Source: Rhodamnia argentea (taxonomy: Eukaryota; Streptophyta; Magnoliopsida; Myrtales; Myrtaceae). Taken from it: a DNA stretch of 64,000 nt. The translations under genes and the position numbers were made by a program. The stretch is taken from NCBI RefSeq assembly GCF_020921035.1, contig NC_063155.1, positions 23,553,294 through 23,617,293 on the forward strand, written 5' to 3'. The stretch's first letter is position 1; every line of letters begins with the position of its first letter. Positions 1 to 11,135 of this stretch are shown here, piece by piece. A model generated the notes under the pieces. That model did not search any database, was not told the origin of the DNA, and worked only from the letters and a program-made list of their open reading frames with translations.

Positions 1-1642
1 TCAATGTATCTACCATAATATTCTCTAGTTTTGTCTGATCTCACGATTTTAATTTGCTTACCGCATTGTTTCTCTACTTCGACTTTGAATACCTTAAAGG
101 CATATAAGGCTTCGTGCTTATTATGAAGTAAGTAGAGATACATGAAACGCGAGTAATCATTTATGAAGGTGATGAAATATTTCTAACCATGTAAGTCCAT
201 ATCCGGACAGCAGATATCTGTATGTATGATTTGTAATACTTCTGAGCTCCTCTTAGCACCTTTCTTTGACTTGTTGGTTTGCTTTCCTTTTATGCAGTCC
301 ACGCAAGTGCAATGATAAGTAAAATCCAAAGTACCGAGTACTTTATCATTTACTAATTGCTTAATTTTATCTATGGAGATATATTCCAATCTCCGGAGCC
401 ACAATATAAAGGAATCTTCATTCACAACACATCGTTTTATGCCAACGTTATCATGAACACGCATCGCGTTATAAAAGGCATTGCCTTGTAAATTAATTCG
501 AAAAAGACCATCAGGCAGAATACCACTCCCAACAATTTTAGATTTATATTACAAACTGAAAGTCTATTTTGAAAAGTTACAGGAGTAACCAAACGGTAAT
601 AGTCTTGAAATAGAAATCAAATTTCTAGAGAAACTTGGTACATAAAAGGTCCTTTCCAAAATTAAAACAAATCCTCTATTGAGAACTAATCTGCATGTCC
701 CAATAGCTTTCACATGCGAACGCATCTTATTTCCAGAATAGATGCATTGTTCATTTCCCATTGGTTTTCTGTGGTTTTGAAAACCCTGCAAGAAATTCAA
801 AATATGAATTGTAGATTCAGAATCAATTCATCAAGTGTTGTGACTTACGTCAATCATATTAGATTCATAACAAACATACGAGGTTGGATTACCTTTCTTC
901 TCGAGCCGGACCTTAAATTGCTGACAATTGTTCTTCATATGCCTTTTCCTTTTACGAAAGAAGCATTTGGATTCCTTCTTAATGTCAGCTTGGAGAGGTA
1001 TTTTACCATTTTCTTTCTATTTGCCTTGTCAAATGAACACTATCTCCCGATTCCATAAGCAGCCTATCTTCCTTTTGAACACACATGGTCATAAGTTCAT
1101 TAATTGACCATTTGTTCTTATGTGTGTTATAAAAGATCTTGAAAGGTGCATACTATTGGGGAAAAGTATTCAAGATGTAGTACACAAGAAAAGATTCAAA
1201 TATATCAACCTCAAGATTCTTTAGCTGAGCTACTATGTCCCTCATCTTCATGATGTGCTCATGCACACCTTTAACACTCGTGAGCTTCAACGATGAAAAC
1301 GTCATAATTAGGATCATGGCATGCGCCTTTTTTGAAGTCTCGGATTGTGCACCAATGGCCTCTAACGGAGCCTTAGCATTGTTGCTGAGAGACCGAACCA
1401 CGAATACTAGGATAAATTTTTGTCCTTATGAACATCGCATTAAGGCGGTTGGATCGCTCTCATCGTTTATAAAGGGCTATCTAAGCTGTAGTGCTCGTAT
1501 CAATAGGAGTAGATGGTTCGTCTTTCCTTATAGTATAGTCAATGTCCATGCACTCCAATTGAAGAAGGATTAACTCCTTCCAAATTTTGTAACTTTCACC
1601 ATTCAACATGGGAACATCATTCTTAAATTCAAAGAAATTCAT
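1..1642 (-). pseudogene. Degenerate Copia gag-pol remnant
   Basis: Read on the minus strand from 1642 leftward, the sequence encodes a Copia-type polyprotein in pieces. The gag start (ATG at 1640-1642) runs into a stretch with the usual Copia features (LNGESYKIW, then ERSNRLNAMF) broken by in-frame stops. A UBN2-type gag segment follows at 1153-1401. An aspartyl-protease-like segment at 564-800 (FYVPSFSRNLISISRL) comes next, then a GAG-pre-integrase segment with its zinc-binding Cys pair at 183-464. The integrase core begins at 1-182 (FITFINDYSRFMYLYLL) after a TAG. Reverse transcriptase and RNase H would lie left of the window. The many stops and frameshifts show that it is dead. It is the coding part of the element whose primer-binding site and LTR lie at 3962-4410. 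Confidence 0.85.
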
Positions 1643-3961
1643 AGGTGGTAAAACTGCATAATTAACAAAGTAAACAAGCTTACGTCATAATATTTGAGGC
1701 AAATTCACTTAATTCATATTTTATTAATGCAAAACAAGTTATATAATATGAATTAAATAATATCAAAAACTGCATATGGGCTAATTTTCTAATTTAAATA
1801 GATTCATAATAACTGTATGAAGAAACTATCATATTATATTCCTTTTTCCTAGTCATTATGGGGAAATTAAGAAAAATAATATGGTATTTCAACCTAATTA
1901 ATCATATTAATAAAATAAAAATTTCTGTGGGATAAAATTTATTAAATTAATATAATTAATTACAAGTAAATGTCTTTACTATATGTGATCTAGAGGCTCT
2001 TAATATATAATTTTAATCAATTAGAGTTGCTATGGCTAATCTCTAATTAATTTAAAAAATCTATAGATCACTAGACATTTAATTACAACAAAATATACTT
2101 AATATTGGGCAAAAGTACAGCAGAAGTGCCAATATTTGTGTACAATGCTCACTTTAGTGTCAATATTTTTTTTTCAATCACTTAAGTGCCAATTTTTTTG
2201 AAAAACGATTATTTCAATGCCAACTCCGGTGAGCATCGCCAGAAAGCATACGTGGCGTCTACGTGGCTCGCCGGAGCATCCCGATTAGCAAAAAAAAAAT
2301 TAAAATTTAATAAAAAATCAACGTAATATTAAAAAAAATAAAAATAAACTAAAAAACTGAAAATAAGCTAAAAAATTTTAATTTTAATTTTAAAAATAAC
2401 TTGTAGCGACGAGGGCTCACGGCCCTCGTTACCGCCGCCGCCGTCCACAATCGCCGGCGGTGGTCGGTGATGGGTCCTGGCGGGGTCGCCGATCCCTGAC
2501 GACCCCCACCGAGGCCTCACAGACCTCACGGCCGGCCCGGAATCGCCACGCCACAACCACGCCGAGCGGTGGCTGAGTGATTTTGGCCTCGCCCAGCCAT
2601 GACGAAGCTCGACCTCACCCGGATCTGGGCAAGGTCGGCCTCGCCGTGGGGTCTACGAGGCCTTGGCTAGCCACAGCTAGGCCTCGGCGGCCCCTAGCGA
2701 GGCCTCGGCGGGGGTCGTCGGGGATCGGCGACCCTGCCGGACACTCCCCCACCCATTGCAGGCCGCCCGGCGATGGTGAGCGGTGGCGGCAAGGGCCGAC
2801 AGCCCTTGTCGTTGCAAATGCAAGTTTTTTTTTTTAAAGTTATTTTTTTGTTTACTTTATAAAAATTAACTCAATTTTAGATTTAAAAGTCCCAGTGGAG
2901 TTCACGTGAACTAAATTTCAAAAGAAAACTTGCCACGTGGATGCCATGTGGACGAACTTTTTAAAAAAAAATTCCACATAATATTAAGAAATTAATAAAA
3001 AAATATCACGTGTACTGTTTGACCGAAATTGGCACTTAAGTAATCATTTTTGCCCAAATTGACATTTGAGTGATCGTTTTTTCTCCAATTTAGTATTGAA
3101 GTGATCCAAAAAAAATATTGACATTAAAGTGAGTGTCATATATAAATATTGGCACTCCTACTGTACTTTTGCCCTTAATATTGCATATGAGGGCTAATCT
3201 CTAAATTTACGTGGGTAGGGACTGAATTGTAGATTAACTAAACGGATAAAATCGCAAATAAACTGAATGGGGGCAAAACCGTAAATTTCTGGCTCAATTA
3301 GCGACAAAATAGGAAAAGGACGGTGCGGGGGGAAAAAAACTAGTATATGGCCACTCAAAAGCTTACATGAGCGTAGCCCACATTTCCCCAATGCAGCAGG
3401 ACTCTTGCCCCATTTTTTTTTTTTGGAAAAAAAGGAGACACTCCCACGTGGGCGCATGGGCAAGTGGGCACCATGGCTGCGCCTACACATCTTCTTCCCC
3501 AAACAACGCGAACAGTTCTTGCATCCGCCAAATCCGCTGCTTGTTCCGCCACCGATTCTCCTCCGACGGCCCACCAAAAATCATTGGTGGGTTTTGAAGT
3601 ACACGCCGGTGCGACCACATAGGTCAGAATCCACGAAAACGGTGAAGAATTTGCCCGGAATCATCCCAAATTTCAGGGGGCGAAACCCTAAAAAACCGCA
3701 AACCCTATCGCTTGATTAGCCTCCGGCGAATACCCAAATTCCAAATTCCAAAAGACCTTAGGGCTTTTGTTGCTCATGGCGAGACGACCCTACTGGTCCA
3801 AATCCGGACCTTGATTCGCTGGGATTTGGCCGGAATCGGCAATTTTCTCCTCCCCCAGAAAAGCCCTAATTTGCGATTTACCCAAAATCCGCGAAAATTG
3901 CACCCAAAACATGATAATTCATTCATGAACAAACGCTAAACATCAAGGCAGAGATTTTAAC
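1643..3961 (-). other. Copia 5' leader region with a MITE insertion
   Basis: This AT-rich stretch between the gag start and the primer-binding site belongs to the untranslated leader of the minus-strand Copia element, enlarged by the 1,068-bp insertion at 2107-3174. No protein-coding region is recognised. Open frames here (for example 3194-3719) lack homology features and overlap one another on both strands. Confidence 0.55.
2107..3174. mobile_element. TIR element (MITE/MULE-like), 1,068 bp, GC-rich core
   Basis: The ends are inverted copies: the left end starts GGGCAAAAGTACAG and the right end is its near-complement ending CTGTACTTTTGCCC. The similarity extends inward for roughly 150 bp through the 'agtgccaatatt' and 'cacttaagtgccaa' segments. 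The 8-bp direct repeat TTAATATT flanks it (2099-2106 and 3175-3182); depending on where the end is drawn this can be read as 10 bp. The core (about 2400-2830) is strongly GC-rich in an AT-rich surrounding. No transposase is seen, so it is non-autonomous. TIR length and duplication size fit a Mutator-like or hAT-like element; the superfamily is not settled. Confidence 0.8.
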
Positions 3962-3973
3962 GCTCTGATACCA
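3962..3973 (-). other. Copia primer-binding site (initiator tRNA-Met)
   Basis: On the minus strand this reads TGGTATCAGAGC, the common plant Copia primer-binding site complementary to the 3' end of initiator methionine tRNA. It lies two bases inside the LTR end (...TTACA), as expected, and fixes the element's orientation. Confidence 0.9.
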
Positions 3974-3975
3974 AA

Positions 3976-4410
3976 TGTAAGTAATTTTAAAGACTGAATG
4001 TCCCGATTATACATTGTCAAACAAAATCATGTGTAATCAGAACCGAATGCGGAAACGTAAGGAATCTTTACTTACCTCCATTCATTGATGAAGACGATTG
4101 ACAAATCGTAATTCGAGGAGCGTTGTACGGTTGATGGTAGGTGCCTCTAACCAATTGCCCTCTCTATGCGATGGTGTGCGTGTTCTCTGTGAAAACGTAT
4201 ATTTTGAATTTACGTTGGAATGAAAACCGACTATTAGAGGGTTTGATTTAGATGACGCTTTTATATTCTCCCTTTCGCACCCCTTCGGATAACGTTGTCC
4301 ATCAAAATGTTATCGTAATTGTTGGGCATGATGACTCTTAGACGAGAACAGTTATCACTCAAATTAATGTGATTAATAAACTTTAATGAAACAATCAAAT
4401 GTGGAATCAC
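3976..4410 (-). repeat. Copia 5' LTR (minus orientation)
   Basis: The inner edge is set by the primer-binding site, and the plus-strand sequence begins TGTAAG at 3976. The outer edge is placed at ...ATCACA (4410) because it gives TGT...ACA ends. The outer boundary is inferred, since the partner LTR lies outside the window and no target-site duplication can be checked. It ends about 110 bp upstream of the start codon of the first P450 gene. Confidence 0.55.
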
Positions 4411-4519
4411 ATTATATTATAACAAGATTTGCTACGTGGCCAGCAATCGAAAGGCGGAGGCAGATTCATCCTTACATGTGTCTCCCTCGACCATTCCCTG
4501 AAAGCTTTGTGCCCACACC
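4411..4519 (+). promoter_or_regulatory. Upstream region of first P450, abutting an LTR
   Basis: Only about 109 bp separate the Copia LTR from the ATG at 4520. An AT-rich TATA-like stretch (attatattataa) sits right at the LTR border, roughly 100 bp from the ATG. The core promoter may therefore be partly LTR-derived or truncated by the insertion. Confidence 0.35.
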
Positions 4520-7500
4520 ATGCAACTCCCAAGTCTAGGCCCAGCCCTAGCTCTCCTCCTCCTCCTCCTCCTCCTCGGCCTCATCTTCATCCGAACCAAA
4601 CTCAAAGTCAAAACCTCCCACCTCAACCTCCCCCCGGGCAGCCTCGGATGGCCGGTCCTCGGCGAGAGCCTCGAATTCTTCCGGGCCAACTGGGGCGGGA
4701 ACCAGGGCAAGTTCATCCGGGACCGGATCGTCAAGTACGGCTCCACCGTCTTCAAGACCTCGCTGTTCGGCGAGCGGACGGTGGTTCTGTGCGGGCTGGC
4801 AGGTAACAAGTTCCTGTTCTCGAACGAGGGCAAGAAGGTGGTGCTGTGGTGGCCGAGCTCGGTGCGAAGGCTCATCGGGGCGAGCCTCATAACCAAAGTC
4901 GGCGATGAAGGGAGGTCCGACAGGAAGATGGTCATGAGCTTCTTCAATCCTGATGCGTTGATGAGGTTCGTGGGCACCATGGATGAGGTGACTCAGCACC
5001 ATCTCAGGACTCAATGGCAAGGTCCGTTGTTATATGCTTTGATTTTTACTTAAGGAATCCTCCTAATCCTTATACTTGGAGATTTCGTTTTAGGCTCTAC
5101 TCGATTTGGTTTAACACGGTTGTTTTGCCTCTAGACGAACCCTAGCGTCTATCCTAGAATTGAAAGAACAATTAAGGGTACGTTTGGTTGGAGGAAAATT
5201 CAATAAAAAAGAAAAATACTTTCCAAAAAATCATTTTCAGTAAAATAATTTGTTTTCTTATTTTTGCTTATATGTGATAGAAAACGCCTTCTGGCATTTG
5301 GATCTCGTTTAAAAAATTATTTCATTCTTTTTCTTTTTTCTTTCTTCCTCCACCGTGACCTATTGGCGGCAGCCATGAGCAAGCTTGAGCTCAATGGACC
5401 ACGTCTGTGGCCGATCGTTAGCCGTCGCCAAGGAACAGAGACCAGTGGAGGAAGAAGAAAAAGAAAAAGATAATACAGAAAAATACAAATATAGAATAGA
5501 AAATAAAAAAATACTAAATACTAAATATATAAAAACATAATAAAAAATGTTAAGAAGTTCGAGATGAGCAATTTTGAAAAATATTTTCACTTCTTTAGAT
5601 TTACTAATCAACTTTCCTAATTTTATGCATGAATTTTCCGTTAACCGGAAAATGTTTTTCGTTGACTAAGTCATTTTCAGGGAATCAAATTAGTGAAAGT
5701 CTAAAAAAATAATTTTCGAAAAATACATTCACTAAAACAAACGCATCAAGAGTCGGTTTATTATATTTAACGGATGTGAATCATAATTTCTTTTTGTAAT
5801 CCTTCTTGTTTTGATAGATTTCATAACAAATAAAGAAGATGATGATTTCAATTCGCTAGTCATTACATGTCATTTCTAATGATAAAATACAATTGAGTTC
5901 AAAATTTTCACTCGTTTTCGGTCCTGTTGAAAAACGAGGATGTATGGAAAGGACCGTGGTCCGCCTATGTAGGCTATCTCAGCCTCTTTACCAGAGGATT
6001 AACTGTATTTGGCAGTTATCATATTTTGAATGTGAAAAGAATCAAAGGCAATTAATCCTTTAGTAAAGAGGCTGAGATAGCCTACATGGACGAACTACGA
6101 TCTTTTTCATACATCTTCGTTTTCAACATGTACGAACAAACTTCAGAAAGGTGGTGTACTTTATAGGAAATTAAATTTCATGAAAACGACAAAAAATTTT
6201 TGTCCTCATCTTAAACTTGGGGATTTTTGTAAAGTTGTTGGGGTGTCTGGCGGACACTAGTGGAATTCAGACTATTGCCATTTTCAAATTGTCGTGATTG
6301 AGACATATCTTCCCACTATTTCTTATCTTCATCTATTCAATTGAGAACAATCCAAAGACAATTCTTAATAGTACCCTTCGAACTCCTAAATTTCAAATTA
6401 TTTTCACTACGAATCCCTATATTCATCGAAAGAATCAAATCCATAAGCAAAGAAAGTATGGCATATAGTATATTAATAAATGAAAATCGATTAATTTTTT
6501 TTAGCATTTCGAAGAAGTAATTGATTGATCAGCTAAAATATGATCCAAAAAATTCTCGAACTTTTTTTCGGATTTCGAAAAGGAATAACAAAACCCACTA
6601 GCATGTGGATAGTGTTGGCATAAAAATGTGGTCGCCATTCGCATTTAAAAGTGATTCTTCTGGTTGACATTCAAGAGCGCCTTCGTCCATATACTTTTCA
6701 AGTCACTTAATTAACATCGTCGCTACCTTAAAGAATAATAATTTTCTTAATCAATTATTTAACAAGGGATTTAAACGTGCTAGTTCATACAATTTTTTTT
6801 TCTTAGAATTATTAGTTTGAAGGGGGCAAAATCATAAAAAAAAAGTTTTGAATCTATTACAATTTTATCAATTCAGTCATCAACTTTTTTTGGTCAATTT
6901 TTTGTGTCAACAGAGTTTTAAACCTTTTTTAGTTATGTCAATTCAGTTAATCTGATTTATTTTAGCGGAAAATCGTTGACATGGATACTAATTGTCCTAA
7001 ATGGCGCGATCGGCCTTGAGTGCATAATATTTTAATATATTTTTTTTTATAATTTTATAATTTTTCCTCTTTCTTTTTCCTTTCCTTTTCTTCTATTTTC
7101 TTTGTCTTGCTAGGCGTTGCCTGCGAGGGTCGTTGGGCCCTTGCCGCCCACGGACTAGGGTGTCACGACCATTGCCCAGTGGCCAATGAGGGCTCGACGA
7201 CCCTCACCGGCCACTTTAAAAGGAAAAAAAAGAACAGAAAAAATTAAATAAATTAAGAATTAAGAATTATCCATGTCAGATTCGGTCATACCATGTAGGA
7301 TAGTCAACATCTAAATCAACGATTTTCTGTCAAAATTGACCAGTAGATTAAATTGGCACAAATGCAAAAAGGTTTAGGACTCAATTGGCAAAAAATAAAA
7401 TAAAAAATATTTATGACTGAATTGATACAATTACAATAGGTTTAAGATTTGTTTATTAATCTTTTCATTTGATGAGTTATTATAAAGTGGATGCCTTTTA

Positions 7501-9383
7501 ATAGTTCAAGACAATCCTGAAGAAGAAAAAGTTGTGAGGACATCACAGGGAATGTATTAACAATTGGAATATCAGTTTCAATTTGATGACTCATTTGAAT
7601 GGCTAGGGAACATCAAACGCCAAAATAACATACAAATCCGTTCACGTAAATTAAGTTATGAGAACTACTTAATTAATCATTTATACGATATTTGGTTTAC
7701 GTGATTCATACGCTAACTGCTTATGTTATTCATTTTCCCAACCTCAAGCCCCACAATAATGGCATATCGCCACATCAACGTTGCGGATAATGAGGATTTG
7801 ACGTGTTGTCTCGCCATTGTAGCACCACTTTAGCAATTCGATGTATCCAGTCGACATTAGTGCTGCTTTTGAGCGATTTTAATTTGCGATTCGGTCATTG
7901 ACCCGTCACTTCAACCTAAACCGCGAGACAAGATTCGACGTAACGAGTTCGATGAATTGGAAACGTCTTTTCCTCGTGACATGATTTCGAGTTAAAGCTA
8001 AAAACACTCGGCGGACAGAAACCTTTCAACAAAAAATGATTGGAATTTTCTGATCATTTGAATCTCTCATCCTGGACGTTTTCTTTCCACTTCAATTTCT
8101 GAGATAAGAGAATTGCGTGGTTCAAGTAATGTCTTCATGGCTTGAACTTGTGGCTCGTTGTGAAGGCAAAGATCAGGTGGAGGCGTACCCCACCCTAAAG
8201 CTGTACAGTTTCGAGCTCGCGTGCCGGTTATTCATGAGCATCACGGACCTGCAGCTCGTCACGAGGCTCGCCAATCACTTCCAGGTGTTCCTCAAGGGAG
8301 TGATCTCGCTTCCTCTCGACTTCCCGGGCACGAGATTTCACCGTGCCAAGAGGGCCGCGGACTCCATCCGGAAGGAGCTCCGGGCGCTGGTGAGGCACAG
8401 AAGAGCGGAATTGGAGAAGGAGTTGGCTCGGCCGTCGCAAGACATAATGTCCCACCTGCTGGGCAACGGGGACGAGAACGGGAAGCTCATGCCGGAGGCG
8501 GAGATCATAAATAACATGTTGGACCTCCTGTTCGCGGCGCACGACACTACCAGTTCCACTCTCATGTTGCTCCTCAAGTGCCTAGCTGAACTCCCCCATG
8601 TCCTTGACAAAATTCTTGCAGGTAATCACATACTTTGTTCAATCTGCTTCTTGTTGTATATCGATGTATAAAGAACTCACGAGCTTCATTAATGGCGCAA
8701 ATTTTGCAATGTCTGTGTCGCCAGAACAACGGGAAATCGCAGCATCAAAAGCTCCAGGAGAGTTGCTTCAATGGGACGATTTGCAGAGAATGAAATATTC
8801 CTGGAATGTCATATGTGAAGTCATGAGAATGACCCCACCGGTTACCGGCTCTTTTCGCGAGGCCTTGGTCGATTTCACGTACGAAGGATACACCATCCCT
8901 AAGGGCTGGAAGGTAAATAAATGGTCGAAGTTGTCCCATTTCCTTTTCGGTTTATGTCGAAGATCGGCACAATCAGGTGGTCGGGGACTGATTCAAGTGC
9001 GTGCCTGACGGCACCGTGCTCGATTGTTTCTGAACGCCTCTGTCATCTTTTCCCCTGTGCAGCTGTTTTGGAGTGCTGCTCTAACGCACGAGGACCCGAA
9101 CTTCCACCCGAAGCCCGCGAGCTTCGATGCGTCAAGATTCGAGGGTTCGGGGCCTGCGCCGTATTCATACGCCCCCTTTGGAGGCGGGCCGAGAATGTGC
9201 TTGGGGAAGGAGTTCGCGAGGGTGGAGATGCTCGTGTTCCTGCACAATCTGGTGAACGGGTTCGACTGGGGCCTGGTGATCCCTCACGAGAAGATCATCT
9301 ACGATCCCATGCCCACTCCTGTCGAAGGACTCCCCATCCGTCTTCGACCTCGCGGTTTTCGCCGTGGACTCTCGTGCTCGTGA
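4520..9383 (+). CDS. CYP716: CYP716-type cytochrome P450 (triterpene oxidase-like), intact, 488 aa
   Basis: Four exons read in frame across GT-AG junctions: 4520-5021, 8166-8621, 8725-8912 and 9063-9383. The protein has an N-terminal hydrophobic ER anchor (poly-Leu, residues about 8-24) and a proline-rich hinge ([11 protein letters not shown]). The I-helix reads FAAHDTTSS, where Ala replaces the usual Gly of AGxDT. The K-helix ExxR is EVMRM, the PERF-like motif is DASRFEG, and the haem loop is [13 protein letters not shown] with the Cys ligand. Length and exon pattern match the CYP716 family (CYP85 clan), whose members oxidise pentacyclic triterpenes, often at C-28; substrate and position are inferred. 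Intron 1 is 3.1 kb and filled with small transposons, against about 0.1-0.3 kb in the intact relatives here. The C-terminus runs past the family's usual RLRPRD end to [12 protein letters not shown]. Poly(A) signals are at 9456 and 9512. Confidence 0.88.
5177..5749. mobile_element. MITE in intron 1 of first P450
   Basis: The left end (GGTACGTTTGGTTGG) and the right end (complement of GATGCGTTTGTTTTAGT) are imperfect inverted repeats, and the inner flanks repeat the 'ggaaaatnttt' pattern in inverted order. The core is AT-rich and non-coding. This is a common plant MITE layout; the superfamily was not determined. Confidence 0.5.
5925..6128. repeat. 204-bp foldback (hairpin) in intron 1
   Basis: Two arms of about 80 bp, starting TGTTGAAAAACGAGG and ending CTTCGTTTTCAACA, are inverted copies around a loop of about 40 bp. 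Both arms contain the identical inner segment GTAGGCTATCTCAGCCTCTT. The structure is a small MITE. As part of a transcribed intron it would form a long miRNA-precursor-like stem. Confidence 0.75.
6836..7455. mobile_element. GC-core foldback MITE in intron 1 (family 1)
   Basis: Long imperfect terminal inverted repeats are built on 'ctattacaattttatcaattcagtc' at the left and its complement at the right. They flank a GC-rich centre (about 7100-7220). The same architecture (T-rich 'caattcagtc...ggtcaatttt' arms, a 'gacgtgga...' step and a CGCCGGCC-type core) recurs at about 10.8, 12.2, 20, 24.1, 26.7, 46, 52 and 58.6 kb. No coding capacity is seen. Confidence 0.65.
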
Positions 9384-9455
9384 TCAAGATCTTAGTCTAT
9401 TCCAATGTTGCAATCTATTCCTCGTATCGTCGGGGCCAAGAGTCCTCGGGTTTGT

Positions 9456-9517
9456 AATAAATTACGATGGACGCCCGATACAATCTTACTCCCCACCTGC
9501 CATGAAAGTGGAATAAA
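9456..9517 (+). terminator. Candidate polyadenylation signals of first P450
   Basis: Two AATAAA hexamers (9456-9461 and 9512-9517) lie 73 and 129 bp past the stop codon, before the next MITE. Their role as 3'-end signals is inferred from position. Confidence 0.45.
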
Positions 9518-9558
9518 AGGAAAGAAGAGATTAATACTACACTTTGCCCGATTTTCGT

Positions 9559-9824
9559 GGATCCGGATTGCCTAACATTGGGATTTCCATGACATGTGTG
9601 ACATTACTCAAATTAGACCGTCCAAATAAAAATGGACGGTCTGATTTGAGCCACGTTTGGAATTCAAAATTTTTCAAATTCCAAAAAAATTCTTACCCAC
9701 ATTTTTTCCCTCCCTTTCAACACTTGACGTAGCTCAAATCAGGCCGTCCATTTTCATTTGGACGGCCTGATTTGAGTAATGTCACGCATATCACGGAAAT
9801 CCCAATGTTAGGCGATCCAAATCC
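9559..9824. mobile_element. 266-bp MITE with perfect 8-bp target-site duplication
   Basis: Terminal inverted repeats of about 95 bp run from GGATCCGGATTGCC at the left to GGCGATCCAAATCC at the right. The 8-bp duplication ATTTTCGT flanks it on both sides (9551-9558 and 9825-9832). Each arm contains its own smaller palindrome around GACCGTCCA/TGGACGGTC. The 8-bp duplication fits the hAT superfamily. It lies just downstream of the first P450's poly(A) signals. Confidence 0.85.
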
Positions 9825-9984
9825 ATTTTCGTGATGAGATTGCATCTCATGTTTAGAGATGATGATGTCGCAGTAGATCTTGGGAACTCCGTGTCATTGT
9901 TGGCATAATTAAGCCGATTCAATTTCAGAACCGGACTGGTCAAAACCGGTAGTCGGTTTGTTCTTTTTAGGGATTAGTGTGTTA

Positions 9985-10320
9985 GAAGTCCTAAAACTCA
10001 TCATGAAAATGTATTGTCATGAAAATGAAGTTGAGTTCTTAAACTTTCAAAAGGGGCAACTAAGTCCTAAAATTTGTTAGAAAATGCATTTTAATCATAA
10101 AACTTTCAAAAAGTGCAATCATGTTTTAAAACCTGTCAAATTTGTGAAATCAAGTCTTTTCAGTAATTGCATTTCTTGAAAGTTTTAGGACCGGATTGCA
10201 CTTTAGAGATAAATTTTAGGACTTGATGCACCTTTTGAAAGCTTTAAGACTCAATTGCATTTTCATGATAAGTTTTATGACTCAATTATGCTTTCATGAT
10301 AAGTTTTAGAATTGCTAATA
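9985..10320. repeat. Foldback repeat (MITE-like)
   Basis: The left arm (about 9990-10150, 'cctaaaactcatcatgaaaatg' type) and the right arm (about 10160-10320) are inverted copies. Each contains two or three sub-repeats of 'aaaactttcaaaaggtgcaa'. It is non-coding. Target-site duplications could not be defined. Confidence 0.6.
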
Positions 10321-10744
10321 TACTTATCCCTTCCCCCTTCTTTTAAAGAGTACGTCCCGGATGTAGTAAGGGAGATCAACTCTAGCCATCAAACCCGGTT
10401 ATTAGTTTTGGAAATGGAGAACCGAACCGATGGACTCTGGAATGGGCTTGCTTATTTTTGTATTTCGTTTTAAATTACTCTTCCCTATGCATTATTTTCA
10501 CAAAAGCTCTCAATTATGAGTCTATGACACTATAATGGCCAGCGTACGTTGGAATGCTCAACCTCATCATCATCGTCATGAAAGTTTTTAATTAAGTGAC
10601 TTGTAGGTTTTGATTTTGAATCGATTCGAAACTCGGTACCTGTACGAGGATTGAGAACCAAATAGGCCAAGGTCGGTTTCTAGATTTTTTATCGGGTGCC
10701 CGTGTGAATCAGCTTGGGATCGGCCGCGTAAGACCAATTAAATT

Positions 10745-11135
10745 CTAATATTTTTTCTTCCATTTCTTCTTTCTCCAACTGGTTGCCATCGAGGTCCGGC
10801 GATTGGCTAAAGGTGAGGGCCGGCGTGATCGACCTTGCTGTCCCTTGCCTCTGGCAGGCTATCGTGATCCGGCGATCGGCGGAAAGAAGAAGAAAGGTAA
10901 GGAAAAAGAAAGGAAAAAAGAAGAAAAAAGAAAAAAAATTAAAAAAAAATTTAACTATTATTAAAAATTGTGCATGTCAACATTGGCCACATCACATTAG
11001 CTATTTCCAACTTAATTTGGTTAGACGGACTGAATTGACACAAATGCAGAAGATTTATGACCGAATTTATAAAAGTAAAGTTTAACACCGAATTAACACA
11101 ATTATCATAGATTTATGAATTTTTTTGGTAATACT
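10745..11135. mobile_element. Partial GC-core MITE (family 1)
   Basis: The right arm ('gaattaacacaattatcatagattta') and GC-rich core of family 1 are recognisable; the left arm is missing or eroded. No coding sequence is seen. Confidence 0.5.

Noticed and set aside
2368..2837. Pro/Arg-rich open frames in the GC-rich core
   Set aside because: They lie wholly inside a TIR element, overlap on both strands and have no recognisable domains.
4432..5020. Antisense frames opposite P450 exons (also at 17997-18251, 49805-50221, 57162-57692)
   Set aside because: They are shadows of GC-rich coding exons; similar frames appear opposite every paralogue and encode no known domains.
8117..8165. Upstream extension of exon 2 of the first P450 with its own ATG
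   Set aside because: The acceptor AG at 8164-8165 gives the family-conserved WQGKDQ junction; the extra codons match no other family member.
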